A DNA stretch of 64,000 bases from Streptomyces sp. Ru62 (GCF_002920615.1 NZ_PQSU01000012.1:124001-188000); one strand, 5' to 3'; numbered from the stretch's first letter, positions 36,420 to 45,533 are shown. The notes: generated by a model from the letters alone, not told the origin. Made by a program: numbers and translations.

Positions 36420-39400
36420 ATGTCGTCTGCGCACGTCAGCCGTAGGACGGTGCTCGGCGGGACGGTCCTGGGCGCCGGGCTGGCCGCGATGCCGGTGGGG
36501 GGCCAGGGGACCGCGTCCGCCGCCCCGGGGAACGGGCTCCGGGCGACGGACCCGGGGGCGTACATCTCGTTCACGGGCGGGGTGTTCTCCCTGGTCGGCG
36601 CGCCCGTGGTGGTGAGCGCGGAGGACCACCCCGGGGTCGTACGGGTGGCCGGGGACCTCCGGGACGACCTCGCGCGGGTGACCGGTGTCCGCCCGGGCAC
36701 GACGATCGGCCGCTTCCCGGTGCTGCTCGGCACGATCGGCCGCAGCCCGCTGATCGACGGACTGATCCGGTCCGGAAAGCTCGACGTCACGGGCGTGCGA
36801 GGCAGGTGGGAGACCTCGCTCCAGACGGTCGTGGAGCACCCGATGCCCGGTGTGGAGCGGGCCTTCGTCATCGCGGGCAGCGACCCGCGGGGCACGATCT
36901 TCGGGGCGTACGACGTCTCGTACGGCATCGGCGTCTCGCCCTGGCACTGGTGGGACGACGTACCGCCGGCCCGGCGCGACGCGGTCTGGGTGAAGGCCGG
37001 CCGCTTCACCCAGGGGACCCCGGCGGTGAAGTACCGGGGCGTCTTCATCAACGACGAGAACCCGGCGCTCGGCACCTGGGCACCGGCGTACTTCGGCCCG
37101 GGGAAGGCACCGGGCTACCCCGGCGGCTTTACCGCCGACTTCTACGCGAAGGTCTTCGAGGTCCTGCTGCGCCTGAAGGGCAACTACCTCTGGCCGGCGG
37201 TCTGGGGCCGGGCGTTCGCGGAGGACGACCCGGACAACCACCGGCGGGCGGCCGAGTACGGCATCGTCATGGGAACGTCCCACGAGGCGCCGATGATGCG
37301 GGGCATCGAGGAGTGGAACCGGCACGCCGGCTCCGGGACCGACCCCTACGGGGGCACGGGCGAATGGTCGTACCGCCGCAACCCGGAGGCGATCCGCGCG
37401 TACTGGCGCGCCGGCATCCAGCGCATGGTCGACCAGGGCTTCGAGGGCGTCGTCACCCTCGGCATGCGCGGCAACGGCGACACGAGTCTCCCCGACGGCG
37501 ACGGCATCGAACTGATGCGGGAGATCATCGCCGACCAGCGCCGCATCATCGAGGAGGTGACCGGCAGGCCGGCGGCCGAGACCCCCCAGGTCTGGACCCT
37601 CTACAAGGAGGTCCAGCGCTACTGGGACCGCGGCCTGCGCGCCCCGGACGACGTCACCGTGGTCCTCACGGACGACAACTGGGGCAACATCCGCAAGCAC
37701 CCGGACAGCCCCCGCGCCGGCGGATACGGCCTCTACTACCACTTCGACTACGTCGGCGCCGGCCGCAACTACAAGTGGGTCGACACCGCGAACCTCAGGA
37801 ACGTCTGGGAACAGCTCCACCAGGCGCACGCCCACGGCAACCACGGCCTGTGGGTGGTCAACGTCGGTGACCTCAAGGGCAACGAACTGCCGACGGAGTT
37901 CTTCCTCTCCTACGCCTGGAACCCCGACGCCTGGCCGCTGGAGCGCCTCGGCGCCTGGGAGCAGCGCTACGCCCGCCAGAACTTCGGCGAGGCGCAGGCC
38001 AAGGAGATCGCCTCGCTGCTGGCGGCCTACGGCCGGCTCCAGGCCCGCCGCAAACCGGAGCTGCTGAACCGCCGGATCACCCTCTCCGGCGACCAGGTCG
38101 TGTACGACGACCGGCAGAGCCCGTACTACTTCGCACACCGGGAACTGGAACGGGTCACCGAGGAGTGGCGCGCGCTGGGCCGCCGCGCGGAACGCGTCGA
38201 GCGCAGACTGCCGGTGCGGTTGCGGGATGCGTGGTTCGAACTCGCCGGCTACGCGGTCACGGCGACCGCGAACCTCTACGTGCTGCGGGAGGCGGAGTTC
38301 ACGAACCTGCTGTACGCGGCGCAGGGCCGGGCCGCGGCCAACGACCGCGCGGCACAGGCGGAAGCCGCTCTCGGCCAGGACCTCGCCCTCGCCGAGCGCT
38401 TCAACTCCCGTGTCGCCGACGGCAAATGGCAGGGCTTCCAGACCCAGCCCCACATCGACTACGGGGACGTCGACCGCTACGGACCCAACGCGGGCTGGCA
38501 GCAGCCGGAGAAGGACAACGTGGCGCTGCCGGATGTGCTGTTCCCCGCGGTGAGGCGCATCGAGGTGCCCTCGGGTGCGGAGCTGGGCGTGTCCGTGGAC
38601 GGGGCCGAAGACGCGGGGGAGTGGTGGCCGGGAGGCTCCTCCTCGGCCGCGTCCCTGCCGCCGTTCAGCCCGTACCAGACCCGCCCCCAGCAGTACGTGG
38701 AGATCTTCAACCGAGGCCGTACGCCCTTCCCGTACGAGGTCTCGGTCTCGGCGCCCTGGCTGCGGGTGGACCGCCCGCGCGGCCGGGTGGACCAGCAGGT
38801 CCGCCTGGAGGTGCAGGTGGACTGGTCCCGCGCTCCGGCCGGGCGCGCGGAGGCGACCCTGACGGTGCACGGAGCGGGCGCGTCGGTCCCGGTCCGCTGC
38901 GTGGCGGAACGCCCCTCGGGCCTGCGGCCGCGGGGCTTCGTGGAGGCCGGCGGCTACGTGGCGATCGACGCCGAGCACTACGACCGGGCGGTCGGGCAGT
39001 GGCGCCGCATCGACGGCATCGGACGGACCGGCGCGGGCATGACCCCATGGCCGGTGACGTCCCCGAGCCGCACCCCGGGCGGCGACTCACCTCGCCTGGA
39101 GTACGAGGTGACGCTGCTGTCCGCCCCCGGCGAGGTGACGGTCTGGGCCCACCTGTCCCCCCGCAACCCGGCCGTCCCCGGCGTCTCGGGCCTGCGCTAC
39201 GGCATCTCGCTGGACGACGGCCCGATCCGGACCGTGGACATCACGGCGGGCGCGGACGACGGCGCGCTGAACACGGTGTGGGCGCGGCACACCTCGGACA
39301 ACATCAACGCGACGGCGACCACGCACACCCTGACGAAGCCGGGCGTCCACCGGCTGAGGTTCTGGATGGTGGACCCGACGGTGGTGGTGCAGCGCCTGCT

Positions 39401-39476
39401 GATCGACACGGGCGGGCTGCCTCAGCTGTACCTGGGGCCGCTGGAGAGCGCGCGGGCGGGGGACGGTCACCCGTAG
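36420..39476 (+). CDS. Secreted GH115 xylan alpha-1,2-glucuronidase
   Basis: This 1018-residue protein has a twin-arginine signal: SRRTVLGGTVLGAGLAAMPV, cleavage probably after SAAP near residue 36. The mature part matches GH115: an N-terminal alpha/beta domain (HPGVVRVAGDLRDDLARVTG), then the catalytic barrel with KYRGVFINDENPALGTWAP near residue 203, FEVLLRLKGNYLWPAVWG, YGIVMGTSHEAPMMRG and VVLTDDNWGNIRKHP. Helical and C-terminal beta domains (MTPWPVTSPSRTPGGDSPRL) follow. GH115 enzymes remove (4-O-methyl)glucuronic acid from internal positions of xylan. It likely serves hemicellulose use outside the cell. GGAGGGG precedes the ATG; an inverted repeat may control it. Confidence 0.9.
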   Translation: MSSAHVSRRTVLGGTVLGAGLAAMPVGGQGTASAAPGNGLRATDPGAYISFTGGVFSLVGAPVVVSAEDHPGVVRVAGDLRDDLARVTGVRPGTTIGRFPVLLGTIGRSPLIDGLIRSGKLDVTGVRGRWETSLQTVVEHPMPGVERAFVIAGSDPRGTIFGAYDVSYGIGVSPWHWWDDVPPARRDAVWVKAGRFTQGTPAVKYRGVFINDENPALGTWAPAYFGPGKAPGYPGGFTADFYAKVFEVLLRLKGNYLWPAVWGRAFAEDDPDNHRRAAEYGIVMGTSHEAPMMRGIEEWNRHAGSGTDPYGGTGEWSYRRNPEAIRAYWRAGIQRMVDQGFEGVVTLGMRGNGDTSLPDGDGIELMREIIADQRRIIEEVTGRPAAETPQVWTLYKEVQRYWDRGLRAPDDVTVVLTDDNWGNIRKHPDSPRAGGYGLYYHFDYVGAGRNYKWVDTANLRNVWEQLHQAHAHGNHGLWVVNVGDLKGNELPTEFFLSYAWNPDAWPLERLGAWEQRYARQNFGEAQAKEIASLLAAYGRLQARRKPELLNRRITLSGDQVVYDDRQSPYYFAHRELERVTEEWRALGRRAERVERRLPVRLRDAWFELAGYAVTATANLYVLREAEFTNLLYAAQGRAAANDRAAQAEAALGQDLALAERFNSRVADGKWQGFQTQPHIDYGDVDRYGPNAGWQQPEKDNVALPDVLFPAVRRIEVPSGAELGVSVDGAEDAGEWWPGGSSSAASLPPFSPYQTRPQQYVEIFNRGRTPFPYEVSVSAPWLRVDRPRGRVDQQVRLEVQVDWSRAPAGRAEATLTVHGAGASVPVRCVAERPSGLRPRGFVEAGGYVAIDAEHYDRAVGQWRRIDGIGRTGAGMTPWPVTSPSRTPGGDSPRLEYEVTLLSAPGEVTVWAHLSPRNPAVPGVSGLRYGISLDDGPIRTVDITAGADDGALNTVWARHTSDNINATATTHTLTKPGVHRLRFWMVDPTVVVQRLLIDTGGLPQLYLGPLESARAGDGHP

Positions 39477-39516
39477 AGCGGCAGACACTCCGTCGAGATC
39501 GTCCAGTCGGCGATCG

Positions 39517-39720
39517 TCACTCCTCGCTACGGGTCGCGCCCTCGGGGAAGCGGGCGGCGAGGGTCTTGATGCCGACGCGGGCGCCGGGCGGCAGCGACTG
39601 GATGCGGCAGGCCGGACCGATCGCGAGGAGGGAGAGGTCATCACCGTGAACCGGGTGGTGTGGCGGGTGTGGTCGTGGAGGAGCCCGCCGCTGTCAGGGG
39701 CCCGGTTCGGGTTGTTGTCG
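39517..39720 (-). pseudogene. Possible decayed gene end on the minus strand
   Basis: Reading the minus strand, a frame with good codon bias ends in IGPACRIQSLPPGARVGIKT and a short acidic tail, with its stop at 39517-39519. Upstream, the sense-like stretch (SGGLLHDHTRHTTRFTV) is in a different frame, so joining them needs a frameshift near 39645. No start or family is evident. It may be the 3' remnant of a broken gene; confidence is low. Confidence 0.3.
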
Positions 39721-39742
39721 GCGGTAACGGGGGACGCGGCGC

Positions 39743-40248
39743 ATGTGCGCGCGCCGGGTGAGGGCCGGCAAGCCGCTCACACACGTCTCCACGGCCCGGC
39801 TCGGCGAGCCCGGCACGGCGAAGCCCTTCGCGCAGGCACAGGGGTCCTGCGCCGCGCTGCGTGACACGGCGGTGGCAGGGAGCGGCACACCCGGGATCAT
39901 GGGGTACCCGGCGGATACGGACGCCCCGCAGACCAACTGCTACCTGGTGACCGGCGCGAAGAAGCCCGCCTACGGGCTGTACGCGTACTACGGCGTCGCC
40001 GCCGAGGACTTCGAGTCGGCCGGGTTCGGCGGCCCCGACCACGACTTCGTCCTGGCGACCGCGAGCTGCCCCCCCGCTCCACCCACGAGGCGGTCTTCGC
40101 GTTCTACCGCCTCTACGACCGGGACACCCACAGCTACCCGGCCCCGCACTACTCCGCCGCGTTCGCCCGCACCGCGCTGAAGGTCTTCGCGCGGCACGAG
40201 GCGGCACAGCGCGGCTGCGGCACGGTACGGATCATGGATGTGCCGTGA
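39743..40248 (+). pseudogene. Frameshifted gene remnant, product unrecognised
   Basis: From about 39743 the frame encodes a plausible protein (TARLGEPGTAKPFAQAQGSC, then TNCYLVTGAKKPAYGLYAYY and ESAGFGGPDHDFVLATASCP). At a run of seven C (40069-40075) the coding signal moves to another frame: RSTHEAVFAFYRLYDRDTHS, ending GTVRIMDVP with TGA at 40246-40248. One base missing, or two extra, in the C run would join the parts. A stop at 39725 leaves no signal peptide or obvious N-terminus, so it is probably truncated too. A sequencing error in the C run is the alternative. Confidence 0.55.
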
Positions 40249-40261
40249 ACGCGGCGCCGGT

Positions 40262-40289
40262 TTGACCTACGTCACCTTCGGGGTAATCT
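40262..40289 (+). promoter_or_regulatory. Promoter of the S10 operon
   Basis: TTGACC (40262-40267), 16 nt, TAATCT (40284-40289). The start near 40296 gives a leader of about 380 nt before rpsJ. TTGGCG (40301) with CAGACT (40326) is a weaker second possibility. Confidence 0.75.
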
Positions 40290-40592
40290 CTTCGGCTCGA
40301 TTGGCGGAGGCGCTGCCCCATATGGCAGACTGTCCGAGTTGCTCGGTCGAGTGTTGATGCTGCGCGCCTCCCGCCGGGAGGACCGGAAGCGAGTCCCACA
40401 GTACTCGTCGCCCTAACTGCCCTCGGGCAGCACTGGGGCGGACGTACGGGAATCTTCCGGGAAGCGTGGGCGCGGCACCGGCCAGGCGCCCGGTGGACCC
40501 GAGGTCCCCGGTCCGCGGTTCCGGAAGGGCCGTGTCAATCCCGCGGGGATGTTCGAACAAGGGACATCCGTGTCAGCGGGAGCGCGACACGC

Positions 40593-40609
40593 CCGACCGC
40601 GTGGGTCGG
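40593..40609 (+). promoter_or_regulatory. Leader hairpin of rpsJ, identical to that of rpsL
   Basis: CCGACC-GCGTG-GGTCGG preceded by CGACACG, the same as at 30926-30942 apart from one flanking base. It lies 65 nt before the rpsJ ATG within a long structured leader (40296-40674) that otherwise holds no gene. Confidence 0.75.
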
Positions 40610-40674
40610 AGAACGAGGGATGCAGGAACCACCGGGTTCCAGAGCGTGAGAAGAGACAGGACTACTGAGTAGCC

Positions 40675-40983
40675 ATGGCGGGACAGAAGATCCGCATCCG
40701 GCTCAAGGCCTACGACCACGAGGTCATCGACTCCTCGGCGAAGAAGATCGTCGAGACGGTGACCCGTACCGGTGCGTCGGTCGCGGGCCCGGTGCCGCTG
40801 CCCACTGAGAAGAACGTGTACTGCGTCATCAAGTCGCCGCACAAGTACAAGGACTCGCGCGAGCACTTCGAGATGCGCACGCACAAGCGCCTGATCGACA
40901 TCCTCGACCCGACCCCCAAGACCGTTGACTCTCTGATGCGACTCGACCTGCCGGCCGGTGTCGACATCGAGATCAAGCTCTGA
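40675..40983 (+). CDS. rpsJ: 30S ribosomal protein S10
   Basis: This 102-residue protein starts MAGQKIRIRLKAYDHEVIDS and ends DLPAGVDIEIKL, with SPHKYKDSREHFEMRTHKRL in the middle. S10 sits in the 30S head and, as NusE, joins antitermination complexes and binds the NusG KOW domain. It is the first gene of the S10 operon after a 380-nt leader. rplC follows after 16 nt. Confidence 0.98.
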   Translation: MAGQKIRIRLKAYDHEVIDSSAKKIVETVTRTGASVAGPVPLPTEKNVYCVIKSPHKYKDSREHFEMRTHKRLIDILDPTPKTVDSLMRLDLPAGVDIEIKL

Positions 40984-40999
40984 GGCTGGTGGGCTGAGA

Positions 41000-41644
41000 A
41001 TGGCTAAGCAGATCAAGGGCATCCTGGGCGAGAAGCTCGGCATGACGCAGGTGTGGGACGAGAACAACCGTGTTGTTCCGGTCACCGTCGTCAAGGCTGG
41101 GCCCAACGTCGTCACCCAGGTCCGTACGAATGACGTCGACGGCTACGAGTCCGTTCAGATCGCCTTCGGCGAGATCGACCCGCGCAAGGTGAACAAGCCC
41201 CTCAAGGGCCACTTCGCCAAGGCCGACGTCACCCCCCGTCGCCACCTCGTCGAGATCCGCACCGCGGACGCCTCCGAGTACACGCTCGGCCAGGAGATCA
41301 CCGCTGCGGTGTTCGAGGCCGGTGTCAAGGTCGACGTGACCGGCAAGAGCAAGGGCAAGGGCTTCGCCGGTGTCATGAAGCGCCACAACTTCCGTGGCCT
41401 CGGCGCCGGACACGGCACCCAGCGCAAGCACCGCTCCCCCGGTTCCATCGGTGGCTGCGCCACCCCGGGCCGTGTGTTCAAGGGCCTCCGCATGGCGGGT
41501 CGCATGGGCAACGAGCGGGTCACCACCCAGAACCTGACCGTCCACGCCGTTGACGCGGAGAAGGGTCTGCTGCTCATCAAGGGCGCGGTTCCCGGTCCGA
41601 ACGGCGGCCTCGTCCTGGTCCGCACCGCGGCCAAGGGGGCCTGA
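41000..41644 (+). CDS. rplC: 50S ribosomal protein L3
   Basis: This 214-residue protein starts MAKQIKGILGEKLGMTQVWD and contains GKGFAGVMKRHNFRGLGAGH and the P-loop-like HRSPGSIGGCATPGRVFKG region that reaches towards the peptidyl transferase centre. It is an early assembly protein of the 50S subunit. The ATG at 41000 is chosen over the in-frame upstream extension because of the family start. rplD follows after 8 nt. Confidence 0.98.
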   Translation: MAKQIKGILGEKLGMTQVWDENNRVVPVTVVKAGPNVVTQVRTNDVDGYESVQIAFGEIDPRKVNKPLKGHFAKADVTPRRHLVEIRTADASEYTLGQEITAAVFEAGVKVDVTGKSKGKGFAGVMKRHNFRGLGAGHGTQRKHRSPGSIGGCATPGRVFKGLRMAGRMGNERVTTQNLTVHAVDAEKGLLLIKGAVPGPNGGLVLVRTAAKGA

Positions 41645-41652
41645 GGTAACCG

Positions 41653-42306
41653 ATGAGCACTGTTGACATCCTTTCGCCGGCGGGCGAGAAGGCCGGTTCC
41701 GTCGAGCTCCCCGCGGAGATCTTCGACGCCAAGGTCAGCGTTCCGCTGATCCACCAGGTCGTCGTCGCGCAGCTGGCCGCTGCCCGTCAGGGCACGCACA
41801 AGACCAAGACCCGCGGTGAAGTCCGTGGTGGCGGCAAGAAGCCGTACCGCCAGAAGGGCACCGGTCGCGCCCGTCAGGGTTCGACCCGCGCGCCGCAGTT
41901 CGCCGGTGGTGGCGTCGTGCACGGTCCCGTGCCGCGCGACTACTCGCAGCGCACCCCGAAGAAGATGAAGGCCGCCGCCCTGCGCGGTGCCCTCACCGAC
42001 CGGGCGCGTCACAACCGCATCCACGTCGTCTCCGGCGTGGTCGAGGGCGAGACCCCCAGCACCAAGGCCGCCAAGTCGCTGTTCGGCAAGATCTCGGAGC
42101 GCAAGAACCTGCTCCTGGTCGTCGACCGCGCCGACGAGGCCGCGTGGCTGTCCGCCCGCAACCTGCCCCAGGTCCACATCCTGGAGCCGGGCCAGCTGAA
42201 CACGTACGACGTTCTCGTCTCGGACGACGTGGTCTTCACCCAGGCCGCTTTCGAGTCCTTCGTCGCCGGCCCGAAGGCCAACGACACCGAAGGGAGCGAG
42301 GTCTGA
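41653..42306 (+). CDS. rplD: 50S ribosomal protein L4
   Basis: This 217-residue protein has the long tunnel loop with TKTRGEVRGGGKKPYRQKGT and GRARQGSTRAPQFAGGGVVH near residue 50-95. L4 lines the exit tunnel near the macrolide site and represses the S10 operon in E. coli. Its TGA overlaps the rplW ATG (TGATG), indicating translational coupling. Confidence 0.98.
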   Translation: MSTVDILSPAGEKAGSVELPAEIFDAKVSVPLIHQVVVAQLAAARQGTHKTKTRGEVRGGGKKPYRQKGTGRARQGSTRAPQFAGGGVVHGPVPRDYSQRTPKKMKAAALRGALTDRARHNRIHVVSGVVEGETPSTKAAKSLFGKISERKNLLLVVDRADEAAWLSARNLPQVHILEPGQLNTYDVLVSDDVVFTQAAFESFVAGPKANDTEGSEV

Positions 42307-42725
42307 TGGCCATCCGTCACCCCGCTATCGCCTCGAAGGCCGCCAAGGCCGCCAAGGCCGCGCGCGTCGCCAAGGCGCGCCGTCACGCCGCCGAGGGCAA
42401 GAACACCGTCGAGACCCCGCTGAGCAAGTCGTACACGGACCCCCGTGACGTCCTGCTGAAGCCGGTCGTCTCCGAGAAGAGCTACGCGCTCCTCGACGAG
42501 AACAAGTACACGTTCATCGTCGACCCGAACGCCAACAAGACCCAGATCAAGCAGGCCGTCCAGGCGGTCTTCGACGTCAAGGTCACCGGGGTCAACACGA
42601 TCAACCGCCAGGGCAAGCGCAAGCGGACCCGCACCGGCTTCGGCCAGCGCGCGGGCACCAAGCGCGCGATCGTGACCCTCGCCGAGGGCGACCGTATCGA
42701 CATCTTCGGCGGTCCGACCGCCTGA
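42306..42725 (+). CDS. rplW: 50S ribosomal protein L23
   Basis: This 139-residue protein has an N-terminal Ala/Lys-rich extension of about 40 residues (ASKAAKAAKAARVAKARRHA) ahead of the conserved domain DPRDVLLKPVVSEKSYALLD, and ends EGDRIDIFGGPTA. L23 surrounds the exit tunnel and docks trigger factor and SRP. The extension is longer than the ~100 residues of most bacteria but seems usual in Streptomyces. Start overlaps the rplD stop. Confidence 0.97.
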   Translation: MAIRHPAIASKAAKAAKAARVAKARRHAAEGKNTVETPLSKSYTDPRDVLLKPVVSEKSYALLDENKYTFIVDPNANKTQIKQAVQAVFDVKVTGVNTINRQGKRKRTRTGFGQRAGTKRAIVTLAEGDRIDIFGGPTA

Positions 42726-42765
42726 GGGCGGTCCGGATCGTCCGATATCGGACGAGGACTGAGAA

Positions 42766-43602
42766 ATGGGAATCCGCAAGTACAAGCCGACTACGCCGGG
42801 CCGTCGTGGCGCCAGCGTCGCCGACTTCGTCGAGGTCACGCGGTCCACGCCGGAGAAGTCGCTGGTCCGTCCCCTGCACAGCAAGGGCGGCCGTAACAAC
42901 GCCGGTCGTGTGACCGTTCGCCACCAGGGTGGCGGACACAAGCGCGCCTACCGTGTGATCGACTTCCGTCGTCACGACAAGGACGGCGTGCCGGCGAAGG
43001 TCGCGCACATCGAGTACGACCCCAACCGCACCGCGCGCATCGCGCTGCTGCACTACGCCGACGGCGAGAAGCGCTACATCCTCGCCCCGCGCAACCTGCA
43101 GCAGGGCGACACCGTGGAGAACGGTCCCGGGGCCGACATCAAGCCGGGCAACAACCTGGCCCTCCGCAACATCCCGGTCGGTACCACGATCCACGCGATC
43201 GAGCTCCGTCCCGGTGGCGGTGCCAAGTTCGCCCGCTCCGCCGGTGCCTCCGTGCAGCTGCTCGCGAAGGAGGGCGCCTACGCCCACCTGCGCATGCCGT
43301 CCGGTGAGATCCGCCTGGTCGACGTGCGCTGCCGCGCCACCGTCGGCGAGGTCGGCAACGCCGAGCAGAGCAACATCAACTGGGGCAAGGCGGGCCGCAA
43401 GCGGTGGCTGGGCGTTCGCCCGACCGTCCGTGGTGTGGTCATGAACCCGGTTGACCACCCGCACGGTGGTGGTGAGGGCCGGACCTCCGGTGGTCGCCAC
43501 CCTGTGTCCCCGTGGGGCAAGAAGGAAGGCCGTACTCGTTCGCCCAAGAAGGCGTCGAACAAGTACATCGTCCGCCGCCGCAAGACGAACAAGAAGCGCT
43601 AA
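42766..43602 (+). CDS. rplB: 50S ribosomal protein L2
   Basis: This 278-residue protein begins MGIRKYKPTTPGRRGASVAD and shows the OB and SH3-like domains. The key C-terminal motif VVMNPVDHPHGGGEGRTSGG near residue 220-240 includes the conserved His close to the peptidyl transferase centre. It is required for subunit association. It lies 40 nt after rplW and 12 nt before rpsS. Confidence 0.98.
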   Translation: MGIRKYKPTTPGRRGASVADFVEVTRSTPEKSLVRPLHSKGGRNNAGRVTVRHQGGGHKRAYRVIDFRRHDKDGVPAKVAHIEYDPNRTARIALLHYADGEKRYILAPRNLQQGDTVENGPGADIKPGNNLALRNIPVGTTIHAIELRPGGGAKFARSAGASVQLLAKEGAYAHLRMPSGEIRLVDVRCRATVGEVGNAEQSNINWGKAGRKRWLGVRPTVRGVVMNPVDHPHGGGEGRTSGGRHPVSPWGKKEGRTRSPKKASNKYIVRRRKTNKKR

Positions 43603-43614
43603 GGACGGGTTGAG

Positions 43615-43896
43615 ATGCCTCGTAGCTTGAAGAAGGGGCCCTTCGTCGACGACCACCTGATGAAGAAGGTGGACACGCAGAACGAAGCCGGCACCAAGAA
43701 CGTCATCAAGACCTGGTCCCGTCGCTCGATGATCGTCCCGGCCATGCTCGGCCACACGATCGCGGTGCACAACGGCAAGACCCACATCCCGGTGTTCGTC
43801 ACCGAGTCGATGGTCGGCCACAAGCTCGGCGAGTTCTCGCCGACGCGCACCTTCCGGGGCCACGTCAAGGAAGACCGGAAGTCGAAGCGCCGCTAG
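43615..43896 (+). CDS. rpsS: 30S ribosomal protein S19
   Basis: This 93-residue protein starts MPRSLKKGPFVDDHLMKKVD and has the S19 signature TWSRRSMIVPAMLGHTIAVH and the GHKLGEFSPTRTFRGH ending region. S19 forms part of the 30S head with S13 and contacts the A-site tRNA and subunit bridge. rplV follows after 43 nt. Confidence 0.98.
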   Translation: MPRSLKKGPFVDDHLMKKVDTQNEAGTKNVIKTWSRRSMIVPAMLGHTIAVHNGKTHIPVFVTESMVGHKLGEFSPTRTFRGHVKEDRKSKRR

Positions 43897-43939
43897 CAGC
43901 GGATCGCATTCAGACACGTAAGTAACTGAAGGGACAACC

Positions 43940-44287
43940 ATGGAAGCCAGGGCCCAGGCGCGGTACATCCGCGTCACGCCCATGAAGGCCCGCCGCGTGG
44001 TGGACCTCATCCGTGGCATGGACGCCACGGAGGCCCAGGCCGTCCTGCGATTCGCTCCGCAGGCCGCCTCGGTGCCGGTGGGCAAGGTGCTCGACAGCGC
44101 CATCGCCAACGCCGCGCACAACTACGACCACACCGATGTCGACAGCCTCTTCATCTCCGAGGCCTACGTCGACGAGGGCCCGACCCTGAAGCGGTTCCGT
44201 CCGCGTGCCCAGGGCCGTGCCTACCGGATCCGCAAGCGGACCAGCCACATCACCGTGGTCGTCAGCAGCAAGGAAGGAACCCGGTAA
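43940..44287 (+). CDS. rplV: 50S ribosomal protein L22
   Basis: This 115-residue protein starts MEARAQARYIRVTPMKARRV and ends with the tunnel hairpin and RIRKRTSHITVVVSSKEG. The loop containing GPTLKRFRPRAQGRAYRI reaches the exit tunnel next to the erythromycin site. Its TAA shares its last A with the rpsC ATG, so S3 translation is coupled. Confidence 0.98.
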   Translation: MEARAQARYIRVTPMKARRVVDLIRGMDATEAQAVLRFAPQAASVPVGKVLDSAIANAAHNYDHTDVDSLFISEAYVDEGPTLKRFRPRAQGRAYRIRKRTSHITVVVSSKEGTR

Positions 44288-45108
44288 TGGGCCAGAAGGT
44301 AAACCCGCACGGGTTCCGGCTCGGTGTCACGACCGACTTCAAGTCGCGTTGGTACGCCGACAAGCTGTACAAGGACTACGTCAAGGAAGACGTCGCCATC
44401 CGTCGGATGATGACGTCCGGCATGGAGCGCGCCGGCATCTCCAAGGTCGAGATCGAGCGCACCCGTGACCGCGTGCGTGTGGACATCCACACCGCTCGTC
44501 CGGGCATCGTCATCGGCCGCCGTGGCGCCGAGGCCGACCGCATCCGCGGCGACCTTGAGAAGCTCACGGGCAAGCAGGTCCAGCTGAACATCCTCGAGGT
44601 CAAGAACCCCGAGACCGACGCTCAGCTCGTGGCCCAGGCCGTCGCCGAGCAGCTCTCCTCCCGCGTCTCCTTCCGTCGGGCCATGCGCAAGAGCATGCAG
44701 TCCGCCATGAAGGCCGGCGCCAAGGGCATCAAGATCCAGTGCGGTGGCCGCCTCGGCGGCGCCGAGATGTCCCGCTCGGAGTTCTACCGCGAGGGCCGCG
44801 TGCCCCTGCACACGCTCCGCGCGAACGTGGACTACGGCTTCTTCGAGGCCAAGACGACCTTCGGCCGCATCGGTGTGAAGGTCTGGATCTACAAGGGCGA
44901 CGTCAAGAACATCGCCGAGGTCCGCGCCGAGAACGCTGCCGCCCGTGCGGGTAACCGCCCGGCCCGCGGTGGCGCCGACCGCCCGGCCCGTGGTGGCCGC
45001 GGTGGCGAGCGGCGCGGTCGCAAGCCGCAGCAGGCTGCCGGTGCCGAGGCCCCCAAGGCCGAGGCTCCCGCCGCCGCTCCGGCTGAGAGCACCGGAACGG
45101 AGGCCTGA
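44287..45108 (+). CDS. rpsC: 30S ribosomal protein S3
   Basis: This 273-residue protein starts MGQKVNPHGFRLGVTTDFKS. The KH domain carries RPGIVIGRRGAEADRIRGDL near residue 75-95, and the S3 C-terminal domain ends at KNIAEVRAENAA. A low-complexity Ala/Arg/Gly/Pro tail of about 55 residues follows (PARGGADRPARGGRGGERRG), longer than in E. coli and common in actinobacteria. S3 helps form the mRNA entry channel. Confidence 0.98.
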   Translation: MGQKVNPHGFRLGVTTDFKSRWYADKLYKDYVKEDVAIRRMMTSGMERAGISKVEIERTRDRVRVDIHTARPGIVIGRRGAEADRIRGDLEKLTGKQVQLNILEVKNPETDAQLVAQAVAEQLSSRVSFRRAMRKSMQSAMKAGAKGIKIQCGGRLGGAEMSRSEFYREGRVPLHTLRANVDYGFFEAKTTFGRIGVKVWIYKGDVKNIAEVRAENAAARAGNRPARGGADRPARGGRGGERRGRKPQQAAGAEAPKAEAPAAAPAESTGTEA

Positions 45109-45113
45109 CCGTC

Positions 45114-45533
45114 ATGCTGATCCCCCGTAGGGTCAAGCACCGCAAGCAGCACCACCCGAAGCGCAACGGTATGTCCAAGGGTGGGACGCAGGTTGCGTTC
45201 GGCGAGTACGGCATCCAGGCGCTGACCCCGGCCTACGTGACGAACCGCCAGATCGAGGCGGCTCGTATCGCGATGACCCGCCACATCAAGCGTGGCGGCA
45301 AGGTCTGGATCAACATCTACCCGGACCGTCCCCTCACCAAGAAGCCGGCCGAGACCCGCATGGGTTCCGGTAAGGGTTCTCCGGAGTGGTGGATCGCCAA
45401 CGTCAAGCCCGGACGTGTGATGTTCGAGCTGTCGTACCCCAACGAGAAGATCGCCCGTGAGGCGCTGACGCGTGCGGCCCACAAGCTGCCGATGAAGTGC
45501 CGGATCGTCAAGCGCGAGGCAGGTGAAGCGTGA
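45114..45533 (+). CDS. rplP: 50S ribosomal protein L16
   Basis: This 139-residue protein starts MLIPRRVKHRKQHHPKRNGM, with TRHIKRGGKVWINIYPDRPL and the MGSGKGSPEWWIANVKPGRV motif typical of L16. It organises 23S rRNA around the A-site tRNA and binds the antibiotics avilamycin and evernimicin region. Its stop overlaps the start of rpmC (TGATG). Confidence 0.98.
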   Translation: MLIPRRVKHRKQHHPKRNGMSKGGTQVAFGEYGIQALTPAYVTNRQIEAARIAMTRHIKRGGKVWINIYPDRPLTKKPAETRMGSGKGSPEWWIANVKPGRVMFELSYPNEKIAREALTRAAHKLPMKCRIVKREAGEA

